Shown piece after piece: positions 18,043 through 26,624 of a stretch of 64,000 nt of DNA. Positions within the stretch are counted from its first letter, which is position 1. Every line of letters starts with the position of its first letter. The notes under the pieces were generated by a model, which saw nothing but the letters and a program-made list of their open reading frames with translations, ran no database searches and had not been told where the DNA came from. A program made the translations under genes and the position numbers. Where the stretch lies: contig NZ_QRGR01000024.1 in assembly GCF_003367245.1 (NCBI RefSeq), forward strand, positions 1 to 64,000. The letters are read 5' to 3'. Origin of the DNA: Pontibacter diazotrophicus (lineage in GTDB: Bacteria; Bacteroidota; Bacteroidia; Cytophagales; Hymenobacteraceae).

Positions 18043-18516
18043 TTATTGGCCGATGGCTTTATCAGGAACGAAATGCGAAAGTAGCCATGCTTCGGCGAGT
18101 GCCCGGTCGTTGAAGTCTTTTATCCAGATATTGGGTGTCATGCGCTGTATCAGGTCGCGGGAGGATAGTCTGCTGAACATGTTGTTAGAGTAGACATAGG
18201 CGATGGCATGTAACCCGGACTGAATGGCTTTAGGCAACCATTCGAACTCGAGCCAGTCGTTTGCCTCTGTCCAGTCGCCGGTTGCGTCCGTTTTATCATT
18301 CAACAGCCTTGCCCTCGGCGTTTTGTGCAACAGGGAGAGGTATACTTTAGCGGCTGTTACTATATTATCTGCTGTAACATGGCCACTCCATCGGGCTTCA
18401 ATGTAGTTTTGGTGCAGTGAAATAGTTAAAAAAACGTCTCCTCCGGGATGTGAGAGCTGCACTGGCGCCGGCCATGCTGCCGCCATGTCCTCAAATTCAG
18501 TTGTATCTGGTGCCAT
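18043..18516 (-). CDS. STAS/SpoIIAA-like protein
   Basis: A 157-residue soluble protein. The middle contains the W-SGHVTADNIV ... ARLLNDKTDATGDWTEANDWLEFEWLP pattern with a long C-terminal part (AIAYVYSNNM, RLLSRDL-like loops). This resembles the STAS/SEC14-type proteins common in Hymenobacteraceae. No signal peptide. It stands alone and faces the small secreted gene at 17709. A regulatory or stress role is possible but not shown. Confidence 0.65.
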   Translation of the reverse strand: MAPDTTEFEDMAAAWPAPVQLSHPGGDVFLTISLHQNYIEARWSGHVTADNIVTAAKVYLSLLHKTPRARLLNDKTDATGDWTEANDWLEFEWLPKAIQSGLHAIAYVYSNNMFSRLSSRDLIQRMTPNIWIKDFNDRALAEAWLLSHFVPDKAIGQ

Positions 18517-18654
18517 AGGTGCTTATTAAGATAAAGTGCAGGGCAGCCTGTATAATGAAATCCGTAAAGGCGTTCATCATCACTAATAACTAGAAGAATA
18601 CGACTTTCAGGCGCAGTTGATTAGCTGAAAGAGTAAATATTTGCTGAAGAGGCA

Positions 18655-19032
18655 TTAATATTCCACGCGCATGGCTTTGGCGTAGCCCTGCACCGGCATC
18701 GTTTCCGTGATACCACCCTCAAACCAGGCCTGTACCTCGTGCCCCTCGCGCAACTGCTCCAGTTTCAGCGGCTCCCCTGTAGTGGCCTCAATCAAGGTGT
18801 TTTCGTCTATTCTGACGCTGGCCTCGGGGTAGTTGGCTTCCAGGCCCTCTATCGTTTTCACCATAATAACGGCTTTGGCCTCACCTCCATTGTTGGCTGT
18901 GCGCTTTATGTCGCCAATGTAGCCGTGTACATCGGGCAAGGTGTCGGGCATGCGTTTAAGCTCATTCCTGCAGCTACTGCAGAGGCATAGCAGCAGGGCC
19001 AGGTAGACGAAGGGTAGCGTGTTTTTTTTCAC
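18655..19032 (-). CDS. DUF3221-like lipoprotein
   Basis: A 125-residue lipoprotein with a signal peptide and lipobox CSSC at about residues 18-21. The mature part (VHGYIGDIKR... EAKAVIMVKTIEG... VRIDENTLIEATTGEPLKLEQLREGHEVQAWFEGG) is an OB-like small barrel of the DUF3221 type. The start is a GTG at 19032, inside the GTGA that ends the upstream DUF2461 gene (19029-19032), so the two are translationally coupled. Role unknown. Confidence 0.7.
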   Translation of the reverse strand: MKKNTLPFVYLALLLCLCSSCRNELKRMPDTLPDVHGYIGDIKRTANNGGEAKAVIMVKTIEGLEANYPEASVRIDENTLIEATTGEPLKLEQLREGHEVQAWFEGGITETMPVQGYAKAMRVEY

Positions 19033-19697
19033 TTATTTTCAGTTATGGATCGGTTCAGAAAATGGTGTAATGGTACAACCTGTCTGTACAGGGGCAGTAA
19101 ACGTGCTATGAAATCAGGGGCACACACTTCCTCATCTGTAAAATAATGCAGCACCTGAAAACTGTTATGCTTTAGTAATGCTATTTCCTGGTGCGCTTTA
19201 TCATAGCCTTTCGGAGGCAGTTTTCGCTTTTCTCCCTGTAGTCCTCCAAAAGCAGCTTTAAACGCAGGCTCCTGCAGTATACCCTGCAGTTCTCCGGGGC
19301 TGTAGTCAATTTCCTCCCGTATCAACTCCAATTGCTTAGAGGTAGGTTTTCGTATTCCTCCTCCGGCTCTGGATTTTCCGTTCGGTTCCAGCACCAGCAC
19401 ATAGTTTGCGAAAGGCGAATGACGCCCTCCCGGCGACATGCCTGCACCAAAATGCCCTTTATACGGCGGTTCTCCTTTTTTGGAGAAATCATTTTTGTTT
19501 ATTCTGAAGATGCACTCCTGCGCTGTTACGCCATGTAAGTCACTGTCAAAATGTTGCAGTGCCTCCAGTAGGTGGTTTACAAGTGCTGTAAAATGAAATT
19601 TTGCCTGTTGGTACTCTTCCCGGTGGCTGTCCATCCACAGCTTACTATTGTTGTGCTGAAGGCTCTGCAAAAATTTTAACACCGTGCGTGTGTCCAT
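19029..19697 (-). CDS. DUF2461-family protein
   Basis: A 222-residue soluble protein of the DUF2461 (TIGR02453) family. Family signs are the N-terminal L-x-x-L-x-x-N-N-S-K-x-W-M-D-S-H-R-x-x-Y, the IFRINKNDFSKKGEPPYKGHFGAGMSPGG stretch split by a glycine turn, and the late hydrophobic helix. The function of the family is unknown. It overlaps the following lipoprotein gene by four bases, so it is the first gene of a two-gene operon. Confidence 0.85.
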   Translation of the reverse strand: MDTRTVLKFLQSLQHNNSKLWMDSHREEYQQAKFHFTALVNHLLEALQHFDSDLHGVTAQECIFRINKNDFSKKGEPPYKGHFGAGMSPGGRHSPFANYVLVLEPNGKSRAGGGIRKPTSKQLELIREEIDYSPGELQGILQEPAFKAAFGGLQGEKRKLPPKGYDKAHQEIALLKHNSFQVLHYFTDEEVCAPDFIARLLPLYRQVVPLHHFLNRSITENK

Positions 19698-19714
19698 TTA
19701 AGATGGGGGTGCCT

Positions 19715-19798
19715 TTAATGTTTTGGTGTTTTAGACTTAAACCAGATGACACCAATGATAATTGCTATTGTTAGGATGATTATTAAAATCAAAGTCAT
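19715..19798 (-). CDS. putative 27-residue single-pass membrane peptide
   Basis: ATG at 19796-19798 opens a frame of 27 codons ending in TAA: an isoleucine-rich hydrophobic stretch (TLILIIILTIAIIIGVIWF) followed by a basic tail KSKTPKH. This is the layout of a very small single-pass membrane protein with the tail in the cytoplasm. The sequence AGGAAACT sits just before the ATG as a possible ribosome site. It lies between the DUF2461 gene and a terminator hairpin. It is shorter than most annotation cut-offs and could be chance. Confidence 0.45.
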   Translation of the reverse strand: MTLILIIILTIAIIIGVIWFKSKTPKH

Positions 19799-19854
19799 AG
19801 TTTCCTGTAAATTAAGTTTTCATTGGGGTGCTACCCTATAGTACTAAAGACAAA

Positions 19855-19890
19855 GCCCTCTTGTTGCAAATAATTGTGCAACAAGAGGGC
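19855..19890 (-). terminator. terminator after the 19921-20658 gene
   Basis: A perfect 14-bp stem, GCCCTCTTGTTGCA (19855-19868) with TGCAACAAGAGGGC (19877-19890), and an 8-base loop. It lies just beyond the stop codon of the minus-strand gene. Confidence 0.85.
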
Positions 19891-19920
19891 GAATGCAATG
19901 GAACTGGTAAGACGGGTAAG

Positions 19921-20658
19921 CTAAGCTACGCGCAGAAAAGAGTCTCCCAGTAAAGCCTTCCGGATTCGATCCTCCGATTCATAATGCGACAGGAAATCTC
20001 CCCGGCGACAGGTCTGTGTCTGGGGCTCCTGCATCAATACAACCTTCGCCCGCTTACCTACTGTTATAACACCGACTCCGCGGCGCTGGCAGACAGACAG
20101 CAGGTGCTTTGCTATGTCGTTGTTTCGAAAAACCAGGCTGCTGATAGAAATGCCTAGCCACCGCTCATCAGCGTGAAGGTGCATGATATCATCGAGCAGA
20201 TGCTCTACTTTAGCCTTTAGGCGCTTCTTCTCCAGCACAGTAGAAAGAACAAAGCCTGCGAAGGCTGCTAGTATGGGCACTACATATAAAATGGCCCAAT
20301 GCGCTGCTTTTAAGCCTATGTACAAAGTGGCTGCAAATAGTAAAGCCGCTACTATATAGCGTCTTATACTCAGCCCTTCCTTTTTGTAACCAGTTAATAA
20401 TGAGCTTATTTTAGAAGAATTTCTGATGCTTAGAGAGGCAATAAAAAGTCTTTTATCTGAGTTCTTATAAGAGAAGAACCCATCAGCCACATAGCCTTGC
20501 CTGGTGCGCTCGGCTTTGTCTACTAATATTGTTTTTACACCTGCACGTGTTGTATAGTAAGACTGAATATAGTCGAATGCGAAATCCTCTATATTGCTTT
20601 CTCTCTGATTTGGCATATTTTCCGCGTTGTGTATTTTAAGGATGGGGTGAGTTCGCAT
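19921..20658 (-). CDS. membrane-anchored protein of unknown function
   Basis: About 245 residues from the ATG at 20658; a TTG at 20700 and an ATG at 20616 are other possible starts. The 20658 ATG has an AAAGG just upstream. The N-terminal domain has a mixed alpha/beta pattern with VADGFFSYKN...LFIASLS that vaguely resembles a nuclease or ligand-binding core. Two predicted membrane segments follow (YIVAALLFAATLYIGL and AILYVVPILAAFAGFVLS), then a basic helix-rich tail with RRGVGVITVGKRAKVVL. The TATATTTG box upstream supports transcription from about 20761. No family is recognised. Confidence 0.6.
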   Translation of the reverse strand: MRTHPILKIHNAENMPNQRESNIEDFAFDYIQSYYTTRAGVKTILVDKAERTRQGYVADGFFSYKNSDKRLFIASLSIRNSSKISSLLTGYKKEGLSIRRYIVAALLFAATLYIGLKAAHWAILYVVPILAAFAGFVLSTVLEKKRLKAKVEHLLDDIMHLHADERWLGISISSLVFRNNDIAKHLLSVCQRRGVGVITVGKRAKVVLMQEPQTQTCRRGDFLSHYESEDRIRKALLGDSFLRVA

Positions 20659-20767
20659 AAGCCTTTCATTTACAGAATAAAGACTTATGGGAAGTATCAA
20701 GCCAAACGATTGAAACTAAAGTATAAACACTGATAAGAGAATGCCTTCACAGGCTCTGGGTGCTAAT

Positions 20768-20798
20768 CAAATATATATTAAACCTAATATAGATGCAA
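20768..20798 (-). promoter_or_regulatory. promoter of the 19921-20658 gene
   Basis: On the minus strand, TTG (20796-20798) is followed after 20 bases by TATATTTG (20768-20775), close to the Bacteroidota -33/-7 spacing. It predicts a start near 20761 and a leader of about 100 bases. Confidence 0.5.
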
Positions 20799-21046
20799 TA
20801 AAAATATGCTTTTTTAATAAGAATATGTTTAAGCTTCCATACATTTTCATGCTGTGATTGGTTTTAGGTCATAATCAGGCATTAAACGTTTGTAGACTTC
20901 TTTCTGTTGTTTATAGGAGCTTTTTATCTTTCTATAACAAACGGAAATGGCAGCTGTATTTTAGCTCAACTTAATTTTATAGCTTTACAGAACGGGCTAA
21001 TCCGGAGCGATTGCTCACATTAGCTTGTTGAACATAAGAAACTAAA
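20799..21046. other. divergent intergenic region upstream of the PIG-L gene
   Basis: Together with 20659-20798 this is about 390 bases without a gene. It is AT-rich and should carry the promoter of the PIG-L gene. The nearest look-alike box, TAGCTTTA at about 20990-20997, deviates from the consensus in its last base. No hairpin or RNA gene is seen. Confidence 0.4.
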
Positions 21047-23593
21047 ATGACAAGACACACTGACTATCGCCACAGCATCTTACTGTTACTGGCGATGTTA
21101 CTTGCAGTGCCTGCCGCATGGGCACAGGCTCCCGCCAAGCCCTCCTCTGCAAAGGTATTGCAGGACCTGAAAAAGCTGAATGTGCTCGGCTCTGTGCTGT
21201 ACGTGGCGGCCCATCCTGATGATGAGAACACCCGTCTGATTGCCTACCTTTCAAATGAAAAGCTGTACAATACCGGCTATCTGTCTGTTACACGTGGTGA
21301 CGGGGGGCAGAACCTTATTGGGCCACAGATTAGAGAGGGACTGGGGATCATCAGGACACAGGAATTGCTGCAGGCGCGTCGTACAGATGGCGGACAGCAG
21401 TTCTTTACCCGCGCCAACGATTTCGGCTTTTCCAAAGACCCACAGGAGACCTTCACCATCTGGGACAAAGAGCAGGTGCTGGCCGACATGGTGTATGTTA
21501 TTCGCAAGTTCAGGCCGGATGTGATGGTAACACGTTTTTCGCCGGAACCTTCCGGAACACATGGGCATCATACTGGTTCGGCTATTCTGGCATCAGAGGC
21601 ATTTGAGGCTGCTGCAGATCCGAAGCGCTTTCCGGAGCAGCTGAAACATGTGGAGGTGTGGCAGCCAAAGCGCCTGCTGTGGAACACAGGTATCTGGTCG
21701 TTTGGCAGCCAGGCAGAGTTTGATAAATACGTAAAGGAACTGCTGACGATGGACGTGGGCGTATATAACCCGCTGTTAGGAAAATCTTATGGTGAAATTG
21801 CCGCAGAAAGCCGCAGCATGCACAAGAGCCAGGGCTTTGGATCTACAGGTTCGCGTGGTGCTGCCCTAGAGTATCTGAAGCATACGAAAGGTGCCAGAGC
21901 AGAGAAAAAGCTTTTTGAAGGTATAAATACCAGCTGGAGCCGTGTAAAGGGAGGCGAGAAAGTAGAGAAGCTGATTCAGAAAGCCATCGACACCTATAAT
22001 CCTGCGGTGCCAGCAGCTGTAGTACCCACATTAATTGCCGCTAAAAAGGAACTCGACAAGCTCCCGGAAGGCTACTGGAAACGCGTGAAGCAGGAAGAGC
22101 TGCAGGATGTGATACAGGCCGCTATGGGTTTGTACCTCGAAGTAACGGCTGATGATTTTGCTGCAGCCCCTGGCCAGCCGGTAAAGCTGCAGGTGGAAGC
22201 CATCAATCGTTCTGCCGTGCCTGTTACGCTACAGCGCATCAGTTACGGTTTTGCCTCTAAAGACACTACGCTCAACAAGCAGCTACAAAATAATGAGCCC
22301 CTCCAGTACGATGCCACTGCCACACTGCCGCAAAGCATGACCTATTCTCAACCTTATTGGCTTCGCAAGCCGGGAACAGTGGGCATGTTTGCGGTAGAGA
22401 ACCAGCAGGAGGTAGGCATGCCGGAGAATGCGCCTGCCGCACAGGTTACTTTCTCGCTGCAGGTGGCGGGCCAACCGTTGCAGGTAAGCGTTCCGGTGGT
22501 TTACAAGCGCACAGACCCTGTAGAGGGTGAAGTGTACAGGCCTTTTGTGGTAACGCCTCCGGTTTTTGTGAACATCTCGGAGAGTGTGTATATGTTTGCC
22601 AGCCAGGAGCCAAAGCAGGTGCAGGTGCTGGTAAAGTCTGGCAAGGACAACATAGCAGGTAACGTGAAGCTGCAACTGCCACAGGGCTGGCGCGCAGAAC
22701 CTGCCTCCATTCCGTTTAACCTGAAGAATAAAGGAGCCGAGTTGCCTGTTGCTTTTACTGTATACCCGCCACAGGGGCAGCAGGAAACAACACTGCAGGC
22801 GGTGGCTACAATAGATGGTAAAAATTATACCCAGGGCCTCAACGTTATCAATTACAGCCATATTCCGGCACAGGTCACTTTCCCGGATGCCACAGCAAAA
22901 ATCGTGAAGCTGGATTTGCAGAAGAAAGGGCAGAAGGTAGGCTACGTGATGGGTGCCGGAGATGACATCCCCATCAGCCTGCAGCAAATCGGCTATGATG
23001 TAACGCAGCTGAAGGAGGAGGACATGCGCCTGAGCAATCTGCAGCAGTTTGATGCTATTATTATGGGTGTTCGGGCTTATAATACTGTAGATCGCCTGAA
23101 GTTCTACCAGCCAACGCTGCTGCAATATGTGGAGAATGGCGGTAACCTGATTGTGCAGTACAATACCAATCACAGCCTTGTTGTCCCTGATATCGCGCCA
23201 TATCCGCTCAGTCTGTCCCGCGACCGGGTTGCCGTGGAGGATGCAGAGGTGCGTATTTTGCAGCCAAACCATCCGGTGCTGAACACACCGAACAAAATCA
23301 CACAAAAAGATTTTGAAGGCTGGGTGCAGGAGCGGGGCTTATACTTCCCGAACAAGTGGAGCGATGACTACCAAGCCATACTTTCGTCTAACGACCCGGG
23401 CGAGCCTGCGCGGGATGGTGGCCTGTTGATTGCGCCGTATGGCAAAGGAAACTACATTTATACCGGATACTCCTGGTTCAGGGAACTCCCTGCCGGTGTG
23501 GCCGGTGCATACCGACTTTTTGCCAACCTGATTTCTTTGGGCAGTAATGCCGGCAGAGCCGGCGGCGAGGCAAAATCAAGCACAAACAATTAA
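21047..23593 (+). CDS. secreted PIG-L-family deacetylase with C-terminal GATase1-like domain
   Basis: An 848-residue periplasmic protein with a signal peptide (about 1-26, ending AWAQ). The LmbE/PIG-L domain starts near residue 48, with the zinc and catalytic motifs AHPDDE (residues 55-60) and HGHH (residues 172-175). The middle (about 350-620) is made of beta-sandwich segments. The last 220 residues look like a ThuA/GATase1-like fold (VGYVMGAGDDIP...FDAIIMGVRAYNT...VENGGNLIVQYNTN). PIG-L enzymes de-N-acetylate sugar conjugates. It is followed by a small membrane protein and a sodium symporter in one likely operon, which suggests use or import of an amino-sugar compound; that is inference. 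Confidence 0.88.
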   Translation: MTRHTDYRHSILLLLAMLLAVPAAWAQAPAKPSSAKVLQDLKKLNVLGSVLYVAAHPDDENTRLIAYLSNEKLYNTGYLSVTRGDGGQNLIGPQIREGLGIIRTQELLQARRTDGGQQFFTRANDFGFSKDPQETFTIWDKEQVLADMVYVIRKFRPDVMVTRFSPEPSGTHGHHTGSAILASEAFEAAADPKRFPEQLKHVEVWQPKRLLWNTGIWSFGSQAEFDKYVKELLTMDVGVYNPLLGKSYGEIAAESRSMHKSQGFGSTGSRGAALEYLKHTKGARAEKKLFEGINTSWSRVKGGEKVEKLIQKAIDTYNPAVPAAVVPTLIAAKKELDKLPEGYWKRVKQEELQDVIQAAMGLYLEVTADDFAAAPGQPVKLQVEAINRSAVPVTLQRISYGFASKDTTLNKQLQNNEPLQYDATATLPQSMTYSQPYWLRKPGTVGMFAVENQQEVGMPENAPAAQVTFSLQVAGQPLQVSVPVVYKRTDPVEGEVYRPFVVTPPVFVNISESVYMFASQEPKQVQVLVKSGKDNIAGNVKLQLPQGWRAEPASIPFNLKNKGAELPVAFTVYPPQGQQETTLQAVATIDGKNYTQGLNVINYSHIPAQVTFPDATAKIVKLDLQKKGQKVGYVMGAGDDIPISLQQIGYDVTQLKEEDMRLSNLQQFDAIIMGVRAYNTVDRLKFYQPTLLQYVENGGNLIVQYNTNHSLVVPDIAPYPLSLSRDRVAVEDAEVRILQPNHPVLNTPNKITQKDFEGWVQERGLYFPNKWSDDYQAILSSNDPGEPARDGGLLIAPYGKGNYIYTGYSWFRELPAGVAGAYRLFANLISLGSNAGRAGGEAKSSTNN

Positions 23594-23666
23594 AGGCAGC
23601 AGGCCAAAGACCAACTCTTCCCGGGGTTGGCTTTGACCTGTTGCCTTTCTCCAACCTACCCTTTCT

Positions 23667-23819
23667 ATGAAAGATAAGAAGCACCCCCCTGTCGACACAG
23701 AGAAACCTATCGAAAAACCACCCTTCTTCAGCAGCTGGTCAGGCATGTATTGGCTGGTACTTGGCAACCTCGCTTTCCTGATTATCCTGTTTTACATCAT
23801 CACCAGGGTTTATTCATGA
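23667..23819 (+). CDS. 50-residue single-pass membrane protein coupled to the symporter
   Basis: An ATG at 23667 opens a 50-codon frame ending in TGA (23817-23819). The protein has a hydrophilic N-terminal part rich in K and P (KDKKHPPVDTEKPIEKPPFF) and one C-terminal membrane segment (YWLVLGNLAFLIILFYIITRVYS). Its stop overlaps the symporter start (ATGA, 23816-23819). This coupling, and the plausible codon pattern, argue that it is a real partner subunit or accessory protein. Too short for most gene finders. Confidence 0.75.
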   Translation: MKDKKHPPVDTEKPIEKPPFFSSWSGMYWLVLGNLAFLIILFYIITRVYS

Positions 23820-25522
23820 GGCCACTTGACTGGATTGTACTGCTGGGCACATTAGGCTTCATCGTAAGCTACGGCGTCTGGAAAACGCGTGGAAGCAAAG
23901 ACATAGAAGGTTACCTGAAAGGCGATAACAGCATGAAGTGGTGGACCATCGGGCTGTCAGTTATGGCGACACAGGCCAGCGCCATCACCTTTCTTTCCAC
24001 ACCGGGGCAGGCGTATGAGGACGGCATGCGGTTCGTGCAATTTTATTTCGGTCTGCCCATCGCCATGGTGATTATCTCCATCACCGTTATACCTATCTTC
24101 TATAGGCTGAACGTCTATACTGCCTATGAATTTCTGGAGAGCCGCTTCGACCTGAAAACACGTTCCCTGGCGGCGGCGCTATTCCTGGTGCAGCGTGGCC
24201 TGGCAGCCGGCATTACCATCTACGCCCCGGCCATTATCCTGTCTACCATGTTGGGCTGGAGCCTGACGACAACCACTCTGATTATCGGGATATTAGTAAT
24301 TCTGTACACGGTATCGGGAGGCACGAAGGCTGTTAGTGTGACACAGAAACAGCAGATGGCTGTGATGATGGGGGGAATGATTATAGCTGGTATCATGGTA
24401 ATCAGTTACCTCCCCGATAACGTCAGCTTTGGTGAGGCGGTGACCGTGGCAGGGAAAATGGGGAAGATGAACGTAGTGGACTTCTCCTTTAACTGGGACG
24501 ACCGCTACAACTTCTGGTCTGGTATAACGGGAGGACTTTTCCTGGCGCTTTCCTACTTCGGTACCGACCAGAGCCAGGTGGCCCGTTACATAGGCGGTAA
24601 ATCCGTTGGAGAAAGCCGTTTGGGACTTTTGTTCAACGGCCTGCTGAAGATACCAATGCAGTTCCTGATTCTGTTTATTGGAATCATGGTGTTCGTGTTT
24701 TACCAGTTTAACCAGCCTCCGGTGTTCTTTAATGAAGTAGCAAAAAATAATGTGTACGCCACACCTTACGCCGATGACCTGCGGCAGCTGGAGCAACAGT
24801 ATAACACAGTGTTTGAGCAGAAGCAGGAGGCAGTGCAGGGGTTGGTCGCTGCCATTAAAACAGAAGACGAGGGCGCAATTGCAAGGGCACAGGGTAACGT
24901 AAACGCGTTGACTGAGGTCTCGAAGGAGGTTCGGGAAGAAGTAAAAGGCCTTATCAGGCAGGCTACCCCGGAAGCAGAATTGAAAGACACGGACTATGTT
25001 TTTATCTCTTTTGTGATGAAATACCTGCCGGCAGGCCTGGTGGGTTTACTGTTGGCGGTTATCTTCTCAGCGGCTATGTCGTCTTCGGCTTCGGAACTGA
25101 ATGCGCTGGCCTCTACTACGGTGATTGACATTTACAAACGCTCCCTAAAGCAGCAAGGTAGCGACAGGCATTACCTCAACGCCTCCAGGCTCTTCACGGT
25201 GGGGTGGGGATTTGTGGCGATTACGTTTGCCTTGTTCGCCTCAGAGCTTGATAACCTGATTGAGGCGGTGAACATCATCGGGTCTATCTTCTACGGCACC
25301 ATTCTGGGTATTTTCCTGGTGGCGTTCTATGTCCGCTATATCGGGGGGAATGCCGTGTTCATTGCCGCCGTGCTGGCAGAGCTGGTGGTGCTGTACTGCC
25401 ACTACTTCACAGATATCGCCTTTTTGTGGTTTAACGTGATAGGCTGCGCCTGTGTGGTTCTGTTTGGTTTTATACTACAAGCAGTGCTGGGAGGGAAGCG
25501 GGAGTTAAGAGATAAAAGTTAG
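23816..25522 (+). CDS. sodium:solute symporter (SSS family)
   Basis: A 568-residue membrane transporter with about thirteen predicted membrane segments. The start was set at the ATG at 23816 (MRPLDWIVLLGTLGF), which overlaps the stop of the small membrane protein. The longer frame from 23750 would add 22 residues with no family support. Family signs are DNSMKWWTIGLSVMATQASAITFLSTPGQAYEDG, GSEE-like GGTKAVSVTQKQQ, and SYFGTDQSQVARYIGGKS. Solutes are co-transported with Na+. The exact solute is unknown, but the operon with a PIG-L deacetylase points to a sugar or amino-sugar derivative. A soluble, glutamine-rich insertion lies at about residues 320-405. Confidence 0.9.
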   Translation: MRPLDWIVLLGTLGFIVSYGVWKTRGSKDIEGYLKGDNSMKWWTIGLSVMATQASAITFLSTPGQAYEDGMRFVQFYFGLPIAMVIISITVIPIFYRLNVYTAYEFLESRFDLKTRSLAAALFLVQRGLAAGITIYAPAIILSTMLGWSLTTTTLIIGILVILYTVSGGTKAVSVTQKQQMAVMMGGMIIAGIMVISYLPDNVSFGEAVTVAGKMGKMNVVDFSFNWDDRYNFWSGITGGLFLALSYFGTDQSQVARYIGGKSVGESRLGLLFNGLLKIPMQFLILFIGIMVFVFYQFNQPPVFFNEVAKNNVYATPYADDLRQLEQQYNTVFEQKQEAVQGLVAAIKTEDEGAIARAQGNVNALTEVSKEVREEVKGLIRQATPEAELKDTDYVFISFVMKYLPAGLVGLLLAVIFSAAMSSSASELNALASTTVIDIYKRSLKQQGSDRHYLNASRLFTVGWGFVAITFALFASELDNLIEAVNIIGSIFYGTILGIFLVAFYVRYIGGNAVFIAAVLAELVVLYCHYFTDIAFLWFNVIGCACVVLFGFILQAVLGGKRELRDKS

Positions 25523-25588
25523 CGAAGACGCTAGCAGGTACTGTATACGCTGCGAGGTCTTTTGCATACTCTCATTAGCTTTAAGTGG

Positions 25589-25608
25589 CACTGGTCGTAA
25601 TACCAGTG
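25589..25608. terminator. weak hairpin between the symporter and the convergent methyltransferase
   Basis: CACTGGT (25589-25595) pairs with ACCAGTG (25602-25608), extended imperfectly to about 12 bp. It lies between the two convergent genes but has no T-run, so it is only a candidate. Confidence 0.4.
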
Positions 25609-25617
25609 TCGCTGTAT

Positions 25618-26535
25618 TTACCTCGGTTTCTGTGCGGCAATAATATAGACCAGGCTACCGCCCGCTGACACGTACTCCTCGTTCTGTAGTTTTTGCTTTA
25701 GCGTTACTTTGTTGAAAAGCAGGGTTTGCCAGTAAGCATCAAACTTTTCTTTCTGGCCGCCGCCTGCCATATAATAGTTCAGGTTGTCCTGGTAGTCATA
25801 ACCCATGGCCTCCGACTCTATCCATTGCAGCATCTGCTCTACGCGCAGCAATTTTTCCTGCGTGTCGTAAGGCGGAATAATGGAAAGGGCCTTGTCCGAA
25901 ATCCACACTTTTATATCCCTTAAACCAGCTTTAAGGAAGAGGTCCGGTATTACGTCTCCCAGCGAGTTAAAGCCCTCACCGAGCTGCTTTTTGCCTTTCT
26001 CTATCCGGAGCTTTACCTCCAGCACGTCCAGCATGCCCTCCACGTTATAATCTGTTTCGCCATAGCGGTCGAACATCAGGTTGGGCACGAGGTTATTGGG
26101 TTCCAGGGCCAGCACCCAGCCGCCCGGCTTCGTTACCCGAATCATTTCCTGAATCACGCGCTGTGGGTTTTTTACGTGAATCAGCAGCGTCTGGCACAGG
26201 GTTACATCAGCAGTGTTGTCGGGGAGGGGAATTTCTGTGGCGTTGCCTACCTTAAACTCGTAGTCGATGCTGTTCGCGGAATACTGGCTTTGCGCCCGCT
26301 GCCGTGCCTCTTCTATATAACCGGGCTCATAGTCCACACCATACACTTTGGCGCCGGACGGCATGTACTTCGAAAACTTAAAGCCCATCATACCCTTGCC
26401 GCAGCCAATGTCCACCAGCGTGCCACAATACTCTATATACAGGCGCTGCGCCAGCAGTTCAAGATAATCCTCATTCCACCAATACTCACGGGCTGGCCCT
26501 AAATGCTCTTCCGAATGCTGTTTTTCCTCTTGCAC
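25618..26535 (-). CDS. class I SAM-dependent methyltransferase
   Basis: A 305-residue cytosolic enzyme. Motif I is LVDIGCGKGMMGFKFSKYM at about residues 39-57, motif II (the acidic end of strand 2) is VYGVDYEPG, and motif III/IV is LPDNTADVTLCQTLLIHVKNP, followed by VTKPGGWVLALEPNNL. This is the ubiquitous small-molecule type (Methyltransf_11/25-like). The substrate is unknown. A longer C-terminal extension of about 110 residues (after residue 190) is not typical of the minimal family. Confidence 0.88.
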   Translation of the reverse strand: MQEEKQHSEEHLGPAREYWWNEDYLELLAQRLYIEYCGTLVDIGCGKGMMGFKFSKYMPSGAKVYGVDYEPGYIEEARQRAQSQYSANSIDYEFKVGNATEIPLPDNTADVTLCQTLLIHVKNPQRVIQEMIRVTKPGGWVLALEPNNLVPNLMFDRYGETDYNVEGMLDVLEVKLRIEKGKKQLGEGFNSLGDVIPDLFLKAGLRDIKVWISDKALSIIPPYDTQEKLLRVEQMLQWIESEAMGYDYQDNLNYYMAGGGQKEKFDAYWQTLLFNKVTLKQKLQNEEYVSAGGSLVYIIAAQKPR

Positions 26536-26566
26536 GTTATCTTTTCTCTAAAATATACAGGATAAA

Positions 26567-26599
26567 AAAGCCTCCGGGAATTGTGTCCCCGGAGGCTTT
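26567..26599 (-). terminator. terminator after the DUF2911 gene
   Basis: AAAGCCTCCGGG (26567-26578) pairs with CCCGGAGGCTTT (26588-26599), with flanking A/T runs. It lies just past the stop of the minus-strand DUF2911 gene. Confidence 0.9.
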
Positions 26600-26624
26600 A
26601 TATACGCTAAAAGCAGTTTAAGCT

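Noticed and set aside
17927..18193. 88-codon plus-strand frame after the small secreted gene
   Set aside because: More than half of it is antisense to the STAS-like gene; the leucine/cysteine-rich start may be membrane-like but nothing else supports it.
23750..23815. longer N-terminus for the sodium symporter
   Set aside because: The extra 22 residues overlap the small membrane gene in another frame and lack family match. The ATG at 23816 gives a proper N-terminal helix and ATGA coupling.
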